From NCBI GenBank assembly GCA_023410905.1, contig JAEYPL010000095.1, forward strand, positions 1 to 24,965: 24,965 bases of DNA, read 5' to 3'. How positions within the stretch are numbered: the stretch's first letter is position 1; every line of letters starts with the position of its first letter. Below the pieces are notes generated by a model that did not search any database, was not told where the DNA came from, and saw only the letters and a list, made by a program, of their open reading frames with translations. Of the stretch, positions 1 through 7,327 are shown one piece after another. The position numbers and the translations under genes are program-made. The DNA comes from Pseudomonadota bacterium. Its GTDB lineage: Bacteria; Pseudomonadota; Alphaproteobacteria; Rhizobiales; Hyphomicrobiaceae.

Positions 1-588
1 GCGCTGGGCCTGCCGCGCTGGGTCGTCGGCCGCCTCATCAAACGCCGGCAGTCGAAATTCCTCGACGAGTTCGCCAACTCGATCGATGTCGTTGTGCGCG
101 GCGTCAAGTCCGGCCTGCCGCTCAACGAGTGTCTCAACATCATCGCGCGCGAGAGCCCTTCGCCGATCAAGGAGGAGTTCAAGGAAGTCGTCGAGCAGCA
201 GCGCGTGGGCGTTCCGCTGTCCGAGTGCTTCGAGCGCATGATGGTGCGCATGCCGCTTCCGGAAGTGAACTTCTTCGCGATCGTCATCGCCATTCAGCAA
301 CAGGCCGGCGGCAATCTTTCCGAGGCGCTCGGCAACCTCGCAGGTGTGCTGCGCGACAGAAAGCGGATGCAGGCGAAAGTGAAAGCATTGTCGGCCGAGG
401 CGAAGGCATCGGCGGGCGTGCTCGCCTGTTTGCCCTTCGCGGTCATGTCCATGGTGTACTTCTCGACGCCCGGCTACATCAAGATCCTGTTCACCACCAA
501 GATGGGCCAATTCATGCTCGTCTGTGCGGCAGCCTGGATGACCTGCGGCATCCTCGTGATGAAGAAGATGATCAACTTCAAGTACTGA
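1..588 (+). CDS. tadB: TadB, type II secretion F-family inner-membrane protein of the Tad pilus (3' part)
   Basis: The frame is open from the first base, so the 5' end lies outside the window; 195 residues and the TGA stop are visible. Seen: a helical cytoplasmic T2SS-F domain (FANSIDVVVRGVKSGLPLNE, then an AGGNLSEALGNLAGVLRDRK segment), followed by two hydrophobic segments near the C-terminus (around LACLPFAVMSMVYF and FMLVCAAAWMTCGILV). This order is typical of TadB. Known for the family: TadB and TadC form the membrane platform that works with the TadA ATPase to assemble Flp/Tad pili. The gene 48 nt downstream is a tadC homologue, which supports the call. The GTG at position 94 is internal, not the start. 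Confidence 0.88.
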   Translation, partial: ALGLPRWVVGRLIKRRQSKFLDEFANSIDVVVRGVKSGLPLNECLNIIARESPSPIKEEFKEVVEQQRVGVPLSECFERMMVRMPLPEVNFFAIVIAIQQQAGGNLSEALGNLAGVLRDRKRMQAKVKALSAEAKASAGVLACLPFAVMSMVYFSTPGYIKILFTTKMGQFMLVCAAAWMTCGILVMKKMINFKY

Positions 589-636
589 GCCGCGCGGTCG
601 GTCCGAAGGGCCGGGTGAGCGGAAGGAGAACAAGCG

Positions 637-1611
637 GTGGTCGATTTCGTCGAATCCTTCATGAACCCGCAATTGCTGGTCATGCTTCTCGCGGCCGCCG
701 CAGCTTTTGCGACCGTGCTGACGATCACCATGCCTCTGCTCTCCCGCGACCGCATGGCCTATCGCATGAAGTCCATGGCGATCGAGCGCGACAAGATGCG
801 TGCCGCTCGCCTGGCCGAATTCAACCGGGACAACCAGGGCGGCCGCCTGCGCCAGACGCCCAAGGGTTTCATGCAGGAGATCGTCAACCGGCTCAACCTG
901 CGCAAGGCATTCGACACGGACGAGGTGCGCGACCTGCTGAAGATGGCGGGCCTTCGCGGCCAGGCGCCGCTGGTCGCCTACATGTTCTTCCGCCTCGTGA
1001 TGCCGATCATCGTCACCATCGTGGCGCTCCTCTACGTTTTCGTCATCGCCAACCTCCAGCATCCGCCGATCGCGATGTTCGGCATGGCCATCGCGGCCGG
1101 CTATGCGGGTTTCTATCTGCCGAACGTCTTTCTCAAGAACCTCGTCCAGAAGCGGCAGGCCTCGATCACCCAGGCCTTCCCCGATGCCCTCGACATGCTG
1201 CTCATCTGTGTGCAGGCGGGCATGTCCATCGAAGCGGCCTTCGGTAAGGTCTCCAAGGAGGTCGCGAGCCAGTCGCTCGAACTCGCCGAGGAATTCAGCC
1301 TGACGACTGCCGAGCTTTCCTATCTGCAGGACCGCCGCATCGCGTTCGAGAATCTCGGTAAGCGTACGGGCATTGCCGGCATCAAGGCGGTGGCGACCGC
1401 CCTCATCCAGGCCGAACGCTACGGTACGCCCGTTGGCCAGGCGCTCCGTGTCATGGCCAAGGAAAACCGCGACATGCGCATGTCGGAAGCCGAGCGCAAG
1501 GCCGCCGCCCTGCCGCCGAAGCTGACCGTGCCCATGATCGTGTTCTTCCTGCCCGTCCTCTTCATCGTCATTCTGGGCCCGGCGGCCATCCAGGTCATGA
1601 AGTGGAATTAA
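637..1611 (+). CDS. tadC: TadC, type II secretion F-family inner-membrane protein of the Tad pilus
   Basis: A 324-residue membrane protein, the usual length for TadC. The GTG start at 637 has a good Shine-Dalgarno, AAGGAG at 623-628, with 8 nt spacing. Seen: an N-terminal membrane segment (residues about 8-30), two more around residues 110-165, a cytoplasmic T2SS-F helical domain (from about LDMLLICVQAGMSIEAAFGK to ALRVMAKENRDMRMSEAER), and a final membrane segment (VPMIVFFLPVLFIVILGPA). Known: TadC pairs with TadB as the platform of the Tad pilus assembly machine. It directly follows tadB, and unrelated metabolic genes follow, so this is probably the end of this part of the tad locus. Paralogy with TadB makes B/C naming the only real uncertainty. 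Confidence 0.9.
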   Translation: MVDFVESFMNPQLLVMLLAAAAAFATVLTITMPLLSRDRMAYRMKSMAIERDKMRAARLAEFNRDNQGGRLRQTPKGFMQEIVNRLNLRKAFDTDEVRDLLKMAGLRGQAPLVAYMFFRLVMPIIVTIVALLYVFVIANLQHPPIAMFGMAIAAGYAGFYLPNVFLKNLVQKRQASITQAFPDALDMLLICVQAGMSIEAAFGKVSKEVASQSLELAEEFSLTTAELSYLQDRRIAFENLGKRTGIAGIKAVATALIQAERYGTPVGQALRVMAKENRDMRMSEAERKAAALPPKLTVPMIVFFLPVLFIVILGPAAIQVMKWN

Positions 1612-1707
1612 TCGTCTGCGGCTGTTGCATTGCAGCCATCAGACCGCAGATGGGCAACTCATCGGGCTAGCCGACGCGACCACTGTTGGGGTACAGCCAT
1701 CCGGTGA
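1612..1707 (+). other. Intergenic region with inverted repeat after tadC
   Basis: TCTGCGG at 1615-1621 is matched by CCGCAGA at 1644-1650. A smaller internal alternative pairs GGCTG with CAGCC around TTGCATTG. The structure starts 3 nt after the tadC stop, where a terminator would sit, but no run of T follows on either strand. It could be a Rho-dependent or processing hairpin. I see no convincing promoter for the glpD gene in these 96 bases. Confidence 0.25.
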
Positions 1708-3321
1708 ATGCAGTCGCCCGATGACGAGGTCCCGGCCCATGTGGAGCCGGGCGCGGCGGGCGGCCTGAGCCAGAGCCACAGCCCGACAGGCGGCCAACGC
1801 GTGCGACCTCCGGATGCATACGATCTCGCGATCATCGGCGGCGGCGTGAACGGCTGCGGCATCGCCGCGGACGCTGCCGGTCGCGGGCTGACAGTCTTCC
1901 TCGCCGAGAAGGCCGATCTCGGCGGCGCGACGAGCTCGGCGAGCTCCAAGCTCGTGCACGGCGGATTGCGCTATCTCGAGCACTATGCCTTTCGCCTCGT
2001 CCGCGAGGCGCTCGGCGAGCGTGAAGTGTTGCTCGCGAAGGCGCCGCATATCATCTGGCCCTTGCGGTTCGTGCTGCCGCATATGCCGGGGCAGCGACCG
2101 CGCTGGATGTTGCGCGCAGGCCTGTTTCTCTATGATAACCTCTATCGACGCAAGGCCGTGCCGGGGTCGACCGCGCTCGATCTGACGCGCGATCCGGTTG
2201 GACGGCCGCTCAAGCCTGAGCTGACGCGCGGGTTCGCCTACTGGGATTGCTGGGTGGACGATGCCCGGCTTGTCATCCTCAATGCACAGGCAGCAGCCGA
2301 GCGCGGTGCCGAAATCCTTCCGCGCCATGAGATCACGGCCGTGCGTGCCGAGGGCGCGCTTTGGCGGTTGATGGTGCGCGGCGCGGGCCAAGAGCGCGAA
2401 GTGCGTGCACGCGCGCTTGTCAATGCTGCGGGACCGTGGGTTGAGAAGGTCGGCGGCGCTATTGCAGGGCGTGAGGCGCCGCACTTGCGGCTCATCAAGG
2501 GCAGTCATCTCGTCGTACCGCGCATTGCGGGGGCCGATGACGCGTACCTCATGCAGAACAGCGATGGTCGCGTCGTCTTCGCACTGCCCTACGAGGAGCA
2601 CTTCACGCTCATCGGCACGACCGATGTCGCCTATACCGGCGACCCCGGCGCGGTTGCGATCGATGAGGGCGAGATCGCCTATCTCCTGGATCTTGCGAGC
2701 CGGTTCTTTCGCGTGCCGTTGCGTCGCCAGGATGTCGTTTGGACCTATGCCGGCGTGCGACCGCTCTATGACGACCAGTCGGCCAATCCATCGGCTGTCA
2801 CGCGCGACTATCATCTGGAGCTTTCCGCTGAGGCCGGTGCGCCGCCGCTGCTGACGGTCATGGGGGGCAAGGTCACGACCTACCGCCGGCTCGCGGAGGA
2901 AGCGCTCGAGCGCCTCGCACCACATCTGGCCGGCATGGGCCCCGCATGGACGGCCGGTGCACCGCTTCCCGGCGGTGATCTCGACGGCAGCGGTGAGCTC
3001 GTTACGGATCCCGTCGCTGCTTTTGCGCGATATGTCGAGCGCCTCGCACGGGATCATTCAGGCTTCGATCGCACTTATCTCTCGCGGCTTGCGCGGCGCC
3101 ATGGATCGCATGTGCCGACCGTGCTCGGCGATGCGAAGAACCTTGGCGATATGGGCCACCTGCTCGGCCCGAGCCTCACCGAGCGCGAGGTCGTCTATCT
3201 GAAGGAGCGCGAGTGGGCCGCCAGCGCCGAGGACATTCTCTGGCGGCGGACCAAGGCCGGTCTTCATCTGAGCGCCGAGGAGCGCGCGCGCGTCACCGAG
3301 GCCATTGCGGCGCTGCTCTGA
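1708..3321 (+). CDS. glpD: Aerobic glycerol-3-phosphate dehydrogenase (FAD-dependent)
   Basis: Oxidises sn-glycerol-3-phosphate to dihydroxyacetone phosphate and passes electrons to quinone at the inner membrane. Seen: FAD dinucleotide-binding motif GGGVNGCG (residues 44-51), the family signature ATSSASSKLVHGGLRYLEH (about 74-92), WDCWVDDARLV, RLIKGSHLVVPR, IGTTDVAYTGDP, WTYAGVRPL and GGKVTTYRRLAEEALE. All match E. coli GlpD as I remember it. The frame from 1708 gives 537 aa, about 35 more than usual, and the extra N-terminal residues look unstructured. GTG codons at 1741 and 1801 are in frame, and 1801 would put the FAD motif close to the N-terminus as in E. coli. No strong Shine-Dalgarno decides between them. 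No glpK, glpF or glpR lies nearby. The M81 gene follows after 48 nt on the same strand. Confidence 0.93.
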   Translation: MQSPDDEVPAHVEPGAAGGLSQSHSPTGGQRVRPPDAYDLAIIGGGVNGCGIAADAAGRGLTVFLAEKADLGGATSSASSKLVHGGLRYLEHYAFRLVREALGEREVLLAKAPHIIWPLRFVLPHMPGQRPRWMLRAGLFLYDNLYRRKAVPGSTALDLTRDPVGRPLKPELTRGFAYWDCWVDDARLVILNAQAAAERGAEILPRHEITAVRAEGALWRLMVRGAGQEREVRARALVNAAGPWVEKVGGAIAGREAPHLRLIKGSHLVVPRIAGADDAYLMQNSDGRVVFALPYEEHFTLIGTTDVAYTGDPGAVAIDEGEIAYLLDLASRFFRVPLRRQDVVWTYAGVRPLYDDQSANPSAVTRDYHLELSAEAGAPPLLTVMGGKVTTYRRLAEEALERLAPHLAGMGPAWTAGAPLPGGDLDGSGELVTDPVAAFARYVERLARDHSGFDRTYLSRLARRHGSHVPTVLGDAKNLGDMGHLLGPSLTEREVVYLKEREWAASAEDILWRRTKAGLHLSAEERARVTEAIAALL

Positions 3322-3369
3322 AAACTCCAATCTGATCCCTCAACAAGAAGCTGAGAGAGTGTTCCGCGT

Positions 3370-4902
3370 ATGACCGAGACTGCCCCGCCCCGCGTTGCCA
3401 TCATCGGTGTCTGGCTCGAGAGCAATCGACAGGCCCCTGTCGCCTACGAGCAGGACTTCCGGGATTTCTATCAGCTCGAGGCCGAGGCGATCCTCACGGC
3501 GGCGCGCCATCCCAATCCTTCGATCATGGGCGAGGCGGCTGCCTTCGTGAAGACCATGGATGCCACGGGCCCCTGGGAGGCCGTGCCTATCCTGCTGGCG
3601 GGCTGTCATCCGCACGGGCCGGTCGACGGCGCGCTCATGGACAAGTATCTCGCGATCTGCCGCAAGGGGCTCGCCGAAGCCGGACATCTCGATGCCGTCT
3701 ACGTCGCGAACCATGGCGCGATGATCGCGACCAATCGCGATGATCCCGATGGCGAGCTGATCGCGCTTGCGCGCGAAGTCGCCGGACCCAAGGCGCGTGT
3801 TGTCGTGACGCTCGACCTACACGGTAATATCTCCGACCGCATGGTGGACGAGAGCGATCTCATCGTCGGCTACCGCACGAACCCGCACGTCGACTACATG
3901 GAGCGCGGCGAGGAAGCGGCACTTTCACTGCGTCTCATGCTTGCAGGCCTCGCCGATCCCAAGTCGGCGTTCATTCGCCTGCCGCTGACACCTGCGTCCG
4001 TGAATCTGCTCACCGCCAGCGGTCCCTACGGCGAAATGATCGACTACGGCACGCGACGTCGCGCGGAGCTTGCCGGCGATATTTTGAATGTCTCGATCTT
4101 CGGTGGCTTTGTCTTCTCGGACAGCGAGAAGAATGGCGTCGGGATCATCGTCACGGCGCGGCGCGATCTGGCACGCGCGCAGATGCTTGCCCGCGAGATC
4201 GCAGAGCTCGGCTGGAACAATCGCGCGCGCTTCAGGAAGAAGCTGACGCCGCTGTCGGAGGGCGTGCAGCTCGCGCTCAAGACGAACCGGCCGCCGGTCA
4301 TCTATTCGGACTCGGGCGACAATCCCGGCGGCGGTGGTACGGGACGGACGACCGAGCTGCTCTCGGCGCTGGTGTGGGCGGGGGCAGAGAATGTGCTAGT
4401 CGGCAGCTTCTTCGATCCGCCGCTCGCGAAGCTGGCCCACGAGGCGGGTGTTGGCGGGCGCATCCGGGCGCGCTTCAACAGCCATCCGGGCCTTCCCTGT
4501 GATGCGCCTTTCGAGGCCGATGCGGAAGTGATCGGTCTCCATGACGGCACGATTGTTGGGCGGCTCGGCTATGCACAGGGCCGCACCATGCACCTCGGGC
4601 CATCGGCGGCGCTGAAAATCGGCGGAGTCACGGCCATTGTCATCTCCGACCGCTTGCAGACGGCGGATCCGATGTTCTTCGAGATGTTCGGCCTAGATAT
4701 CGGGAAAGCATCGACGGTCGTGGTCAAATCGCGTGGTCACTTCCGCTCAGGCTTCATTCCCTGGTTTCCGCATGAGAACGTCTATGAAGTCGATACCGAG
4801 GGCCTTACCTCGCCGGTCCTCGAACGCCGCCAGTGGCAGCGCATCCCGCGCCCCTCCTATCCCCTCGACGAGGAAGTGGACTGGTCGCCGCCCGACTGGT
4901 GA
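3370..4902 (+). CDS. M81 family metallopeptidase (MlrC-like)
   Basis: A 510-residue protein with the two-domain M81 layout. The N-terminal domain carries TLDLHGN (D149, H151) and RTNPHVDYMERG (H173). These Asp/His/His residues fit the zinc ligands known for this family. Further marks are VANHGAM (113-119) and, in the C-terminal domain, DSGDNPGGGGTGRTTELL (314-331) and ALKIGG. Known: MlrC of microcystin-degrading sphingomonads cleaves linearised microcystin peptides, while most relatives have no known substrate and may be amidohydrolases. No signal peptide is seen, so it is probably cytoplasmic. It sits 48 nt after glpD and 164 nt before the acyl-CoA block that leads into a peptide-type ABC importer. 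M81 genes often sit near such importers, which fits hydrolysis of an imported amide or peptide, but the link here is inference. Start ATG 3370; only a weak AGAGAG lies upstream. Confidence 0.88.
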   Translation: MTETAPPRVAIIGVWLESNRQAPVAYEQDFRDFYQLEAEAILTAARHPNPSIMGEAAAFVKTMDATGPWEAVPILLAGCHPHGPVDGALMDKYLAICRKGLAEAGHLDAVYVANHGAMIATNRDDPDGELIALAREVAGPKARVVVTLDLHGNISDRMVDESDLIVGYRTNPHVDYMERGEEAALSLRLMLAGLADPKSAFIRLPLTPASVNLLTASGPYGEMIDYGTRRRAELAGDILNVSIFGGFVFSDSEKNGVGIIVTARRDLARAQMLAREIAELGWNNRARFRKKLTPLSEGVQLALKTNRPPVIYSDSGDNPGGGGTGRTTELLSALVWAGAENVLVGSFFDPPLAKLAHEAGVGGRIRARFNSHPGLPCDAPFEADAEVIGLHDGTIVGRLGYAQGRTMHLGPSAALKIGGVTAIVISDRLQTADPMFFEMFGLDIGKASTVVVKSRGHFRSGFIPWFPHENVYEVDTEGLTSPVLERRQWQRIPRPSYPLDEEVDWSPPDW

Positions 4903-5066
4903 GGCGTCCATCGGACGCACTGGTATGCGCTGTCCACGCATGAATATTTGCGCGCCGCTCTTGCCAACAATGCCCGGAAGGTGCCAAACCGTAAGTCCGG
5001 ACAAAGTCGTCGTGCGTAGGGACAGGCGCGCGATGAGATAGCCAAGCTGTCCCCTGGGGAGCGCAA
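4903..5066 (+). other. Intergenic region before the catabolic block
   Basis: 164 bases between the M81 gene and the first acyl-CoA dehydrogenase gene. A compact hairpin, GCGTCC (4904-4909) with GGACGC (4913-4918), begins just after the M81 stop. It has no T-run and a tight 3-nt loop, so it is at best a weak terminator. The far end contains GGGGAG a few bases before the GTG at 5067, a usable ribosome binding site. A promoter for the downstream operon would be expected here, but I cannot pick out a reliable -35/-10 pair. Confidence 0.3.
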
Positions 5067-6128
5067 GTGAGCGAGACGAGCGCCATCGTCGCGGAGACGG
5101 CCGCGCGTATATTCGAGGATCTTGCCGATCCTCAAACCGTCAATCAAGCCAAGGACGACGCATGGCAGGGCCCGCTCTGGGCCTCGCTCGAGGAAAGCGG
5201 TCTGACGCTCGCCTGGGTGCCCGATACGCTCGGCGGCGCCGGTGCATCGCTGGCCGATGGGTTCGAGGTTGTGAAAGTGGCTGGCCGTTTTGCCGCCACG
5301 GTGCCGCTCGCTGAAACGCTGATGGCCGGCTGGCTGTTGTCGGAGGCCGGGCTCGCATCGCCCGCCGGTCCCATGACTGTCGCGCCCTCGCGCTGGTCCG
5401 ACGAACTCAAGATCGATGCGGCGGGCACGTTGAGCGGCAAGGCGCGCAATGTTCCTTTCGGCGGCAGCGCCGAGCACATTGCCGTGCTCGCTGACGGGCC
5501 ATCAGGGTCGGTCGTCGCGCTCGTGCGGCTCGCGAATATTCGCGCAGGCGAGGGACGCAATCTTGCCGGCGACTCGAGTGTCGAGATTGCCTTCGACAAG
5601 GTGAAGGCCGCGGCCCACGCGCCGGCTCCCGCCGGTCTCGATCGCCAACGGCTCATGCTGCTCGGCGCGACCGTGCGCGCGAACCAGATGGCCGGTGCGC
5701 TCGAAACGGTGCTTTCCATCACGACCCGCTATGCCGGCGAGCGCGTGGCCTTCGAGAAGCCCATCTCGAAATTCCAGGCTGTGCAGCACAATCTCGCACG
5801 CCTCGCGGGTGAGACGGCGGCTGCCGTTGCGGCCGCAGGCTCTGCCGCGGATACATTCGCCAACGGCATCACCGACGATCGTTTTTTCCTGGAAGCAGCG
5901 GGCGCAAAAATTCGCGTCTCGGAAGCCGCGACCGAGGGAGCCTCGATCGGCCATCAGGTGCATGGCGCTATCGGCTTCACCAAAGAGCACATTCTGCATC
6001 GCTTCACGCTGAGGCTCTGGTCGTGGCGCGACGACTTCGGCAATGAGAGCGACTGGGCCGTGCGGCTCGGACGCATGGTTGCCTCCAAGGGTGCAGATGA
6101 ACTCTGGCCGCTGGTTGCTTCACGCTGA
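5067..6128 (+). CDS. Acyl-CoA dehydrogenase family protein, small non-canonical subunit
   Basis: A 353-residue member of the acyl-CoA dehydrogenase (ACAD) superfamily. Seen: an N-terminal helical part (WVPDTLGGAGASLADGFEVV, about 50-69), a short middle beta domain, and a C-terminal helical bundle with RYAGERVAFEKPISKFQAVQ (221-240) and QVHGAIGFTKEHILHR (297-312), typical for FAD and dimer contacts. Missing: the TEP..GSD-type loop of the middle domain, the YEGT-type glutamate near the C-terminus, and the helix-G Glu-Arg alternative (LDRQRLMLLG is found there). It therefore resembles the small subunits of two-gene dehydrogenases such as PimD or mycobacterial FadE28-type partners. It lies 30 nt before a larger ACAD that keeps a candidate catalytic Glu. 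Start: GTG 5067 after GGGGAG. Expected role: partner in desaturating an acyl-CoA, with electrons going to ETF. Substrate unknown. Confidence 0.82.
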   Translation: MSETSAIVAETAARIFEDLADPQTVNQAKDDAWQGPLWASLEESGLTLAWVPDTLGGAGASLADGFEVVKVAGRFAATVPLAETLMAGWLLSEAGLASPAGPMTVAPSRWSDELKIDAAGTLSGKARNVPFGGSAEHIAVLADGPSGSVVALVRLANIRAGEGRNLAGDSSVEIAFDKVKAAAHAPAPAGLDRQRLMLLGATVRANQMAGALETVLSITTRYAGERVAFEKPISKFQAVQHNLARLAGETAAAVAAAGSAADTFANGITDDRFFLEAAGAKIRVSEAATEGASIGHQVHGAIGFTKEHILHRFTLRLWSWRDDFGNESDWAVRLGRMVASKGADELWPLVASR

Positions 6129-6158
6129 GCCCGGCCCTCTGACTGACGGACTTCAATC

Positions 6159-7319
6159 ATGACCGCCGCAATCCAGTTCGATCAGCTCCGCCTTCCCCCC
6201 GAATGCGAGAAACTGCGCGCCGAGGTGCGTGCGTTCATCGCCGAGGAGACCGAGGCCGGCAACATCAAGCCCTCCGGCGCCACGGGTGGTGACAGCTTCA
6301 GCCGTGAATTCAGCCGCAAAGTTGGCGCCAAGGGCTGGCTCGGTATGACTTGGCCGAAGCAGTACGGCGGGCATGAGCGCACGATCCTCGAGCGCTATGT
6401 CGTGACCGAGGAACTGCGTGTCGCCAATGCACCGACGCGCCTGCACTTCGTCGCCGATCGCCAGAGCGGGCCTATCCTGCTCAAGTACGCGCCCGAGCAC
6501 GTGAAGATGAAGGTGCTCCCCGCCATCTGCCGCGGCGAGTGCTGCTTCGCCATTGGCATGAGCGAGCCGAATTCGGGCTCCGACCTATTTGCCGCGCGCA
6601 CGAAGGCGACCAAGACCGACGGCGGCTGGCTCATCAACGGGACCAAGATCTGGACGTCTAACGCGCATCAGGCCGACTACATGATCGGCCTTTTCCGCAC
6701 GTCGCAGCCGACGAAAGAGAACCGTCGCCACGGCCTCACGCAGTTTCTCGTCGACATGAAGACGAAGGGCATTACCTGCAACCCGGTCTACCAGATCACG
6801 GGGCATCACGACTTCAACGAGGTCGTGTTCGAGAATGCCTTCGTGCCTGACGATCACGTGCTCGGCGAGATCGACGGTGCCTGGAAGCAGGCGACGAGCG
6901 AACTCGCCTACGAGCGCAGCGGGCCAGAGCGCTTTCTCGAAACGTACTACGTGCTCGAGGAACTCGTGCGCGTGCTTGGCCCCGATCCGGATGTGCGCGG
7001 CGCCGAAGGTCTCGGCCGCCTGGTCGCGCAACTTCACACGCTCCGGCGCATGTCGGTGTCGGTTGCGGGGATGCTGCACGCGGGCAAGGAGCCTGTGCTC
7101 GAAGCGGCAATCGTGAAGGACGTCGGCACGATCTGGGAGCAGCGCCTGCCGCACCGCGCGCGTGAACTCGCAGCCTTCAGCGAGCCCGAGGCGACGAACC
7201 AGATTCCCTTCGAGAAGAAGCTCGCCTACGCGACGACGATCGCGCCGAAGCTGACCATCCAGGGCGGCACGACGGAAGTTCTGCGCGGCATCATCGCGCG
7301 CGGTCTGGGTCTAAGGTAG
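6159..7319 (+). CDS. Acyl-CoA dehydrogenase, large catalytic subunit
   Basis: A 386-residue full-length ACAD. Seen: WPKQYGGHERT (65-75), the FAD/substrate loop FAIGMSEPNSGSD (130-142), the NGTKIWTSNAHQADY segment (160-174), and the C-terminal IQGGTTEVLRGIIARGLGLR (367-386). The usual MCAD-type base in the C-terminal YEGT motif is replaced by glycine (QGGT). A Glu-Arg pair in YERSG (E252-R253) sits where isovaleryl- and long-chain-type enzymes carry their catalytic glutamate. Expected reaction: alpha,beta-desaturation of an acyl-CoA with reduction of FAD, then ETF. It follows the small ACAD by 30 nt and ends 8 nt before the acyl-CoA synthetase gene, so the three are almost certainly co-transcribed. 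The pairing with the small subunit is inferred from gene order and complementary motifs. Confidence 0.9.
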   Translation: MTAAIQFDQLRLPPECEKLRAEVRAFIAEETEAGNIKPSGATGGDSFSREFSRKVGAKGWLGMTWPKQYGGHERTILERYVVTEELRVANAPTRLHFVADRQSGPILLKYAPEHVKMKVLPAICRGECCFAIGMSEPNSGSDLFAARTKATKTDGGWLINGTKIWTSNAHQADYMIGLFRTSQPTKENRRHGLTQFLVDMKTKGITCNPVYQITGHHDFNEVVFENAFVPDDHVLGEIDGAWKQATSELAYERSGPERFLETYYVLEELVRVLGPDPDVRGAEGLGRLVAQLHTLRRMSVSVAGMLHAGKEPVLEAAIVKDVGTIWEQRLPHRARELAAFSEPEATNQIPFEKKLAYATTIAPKLTIQGGTTEVLRGIIARGLGLR

Positions 7320-7327
7320 CGGAAACT

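Noticed and set aside
129..1247. 372-codon plus-strand ORF across tadB and tadC in another frame
   Set aside because: It bridges two genes with clear membrane-protein frames and reads as Arg/His/Gln-rich shadow sequence.
1639..3057. 472-codon minus-strand ORF opposite glpD
   Set aside because: The plus strand encodes GlpD with full family signatures; the antisense product has no recognisable pattern.
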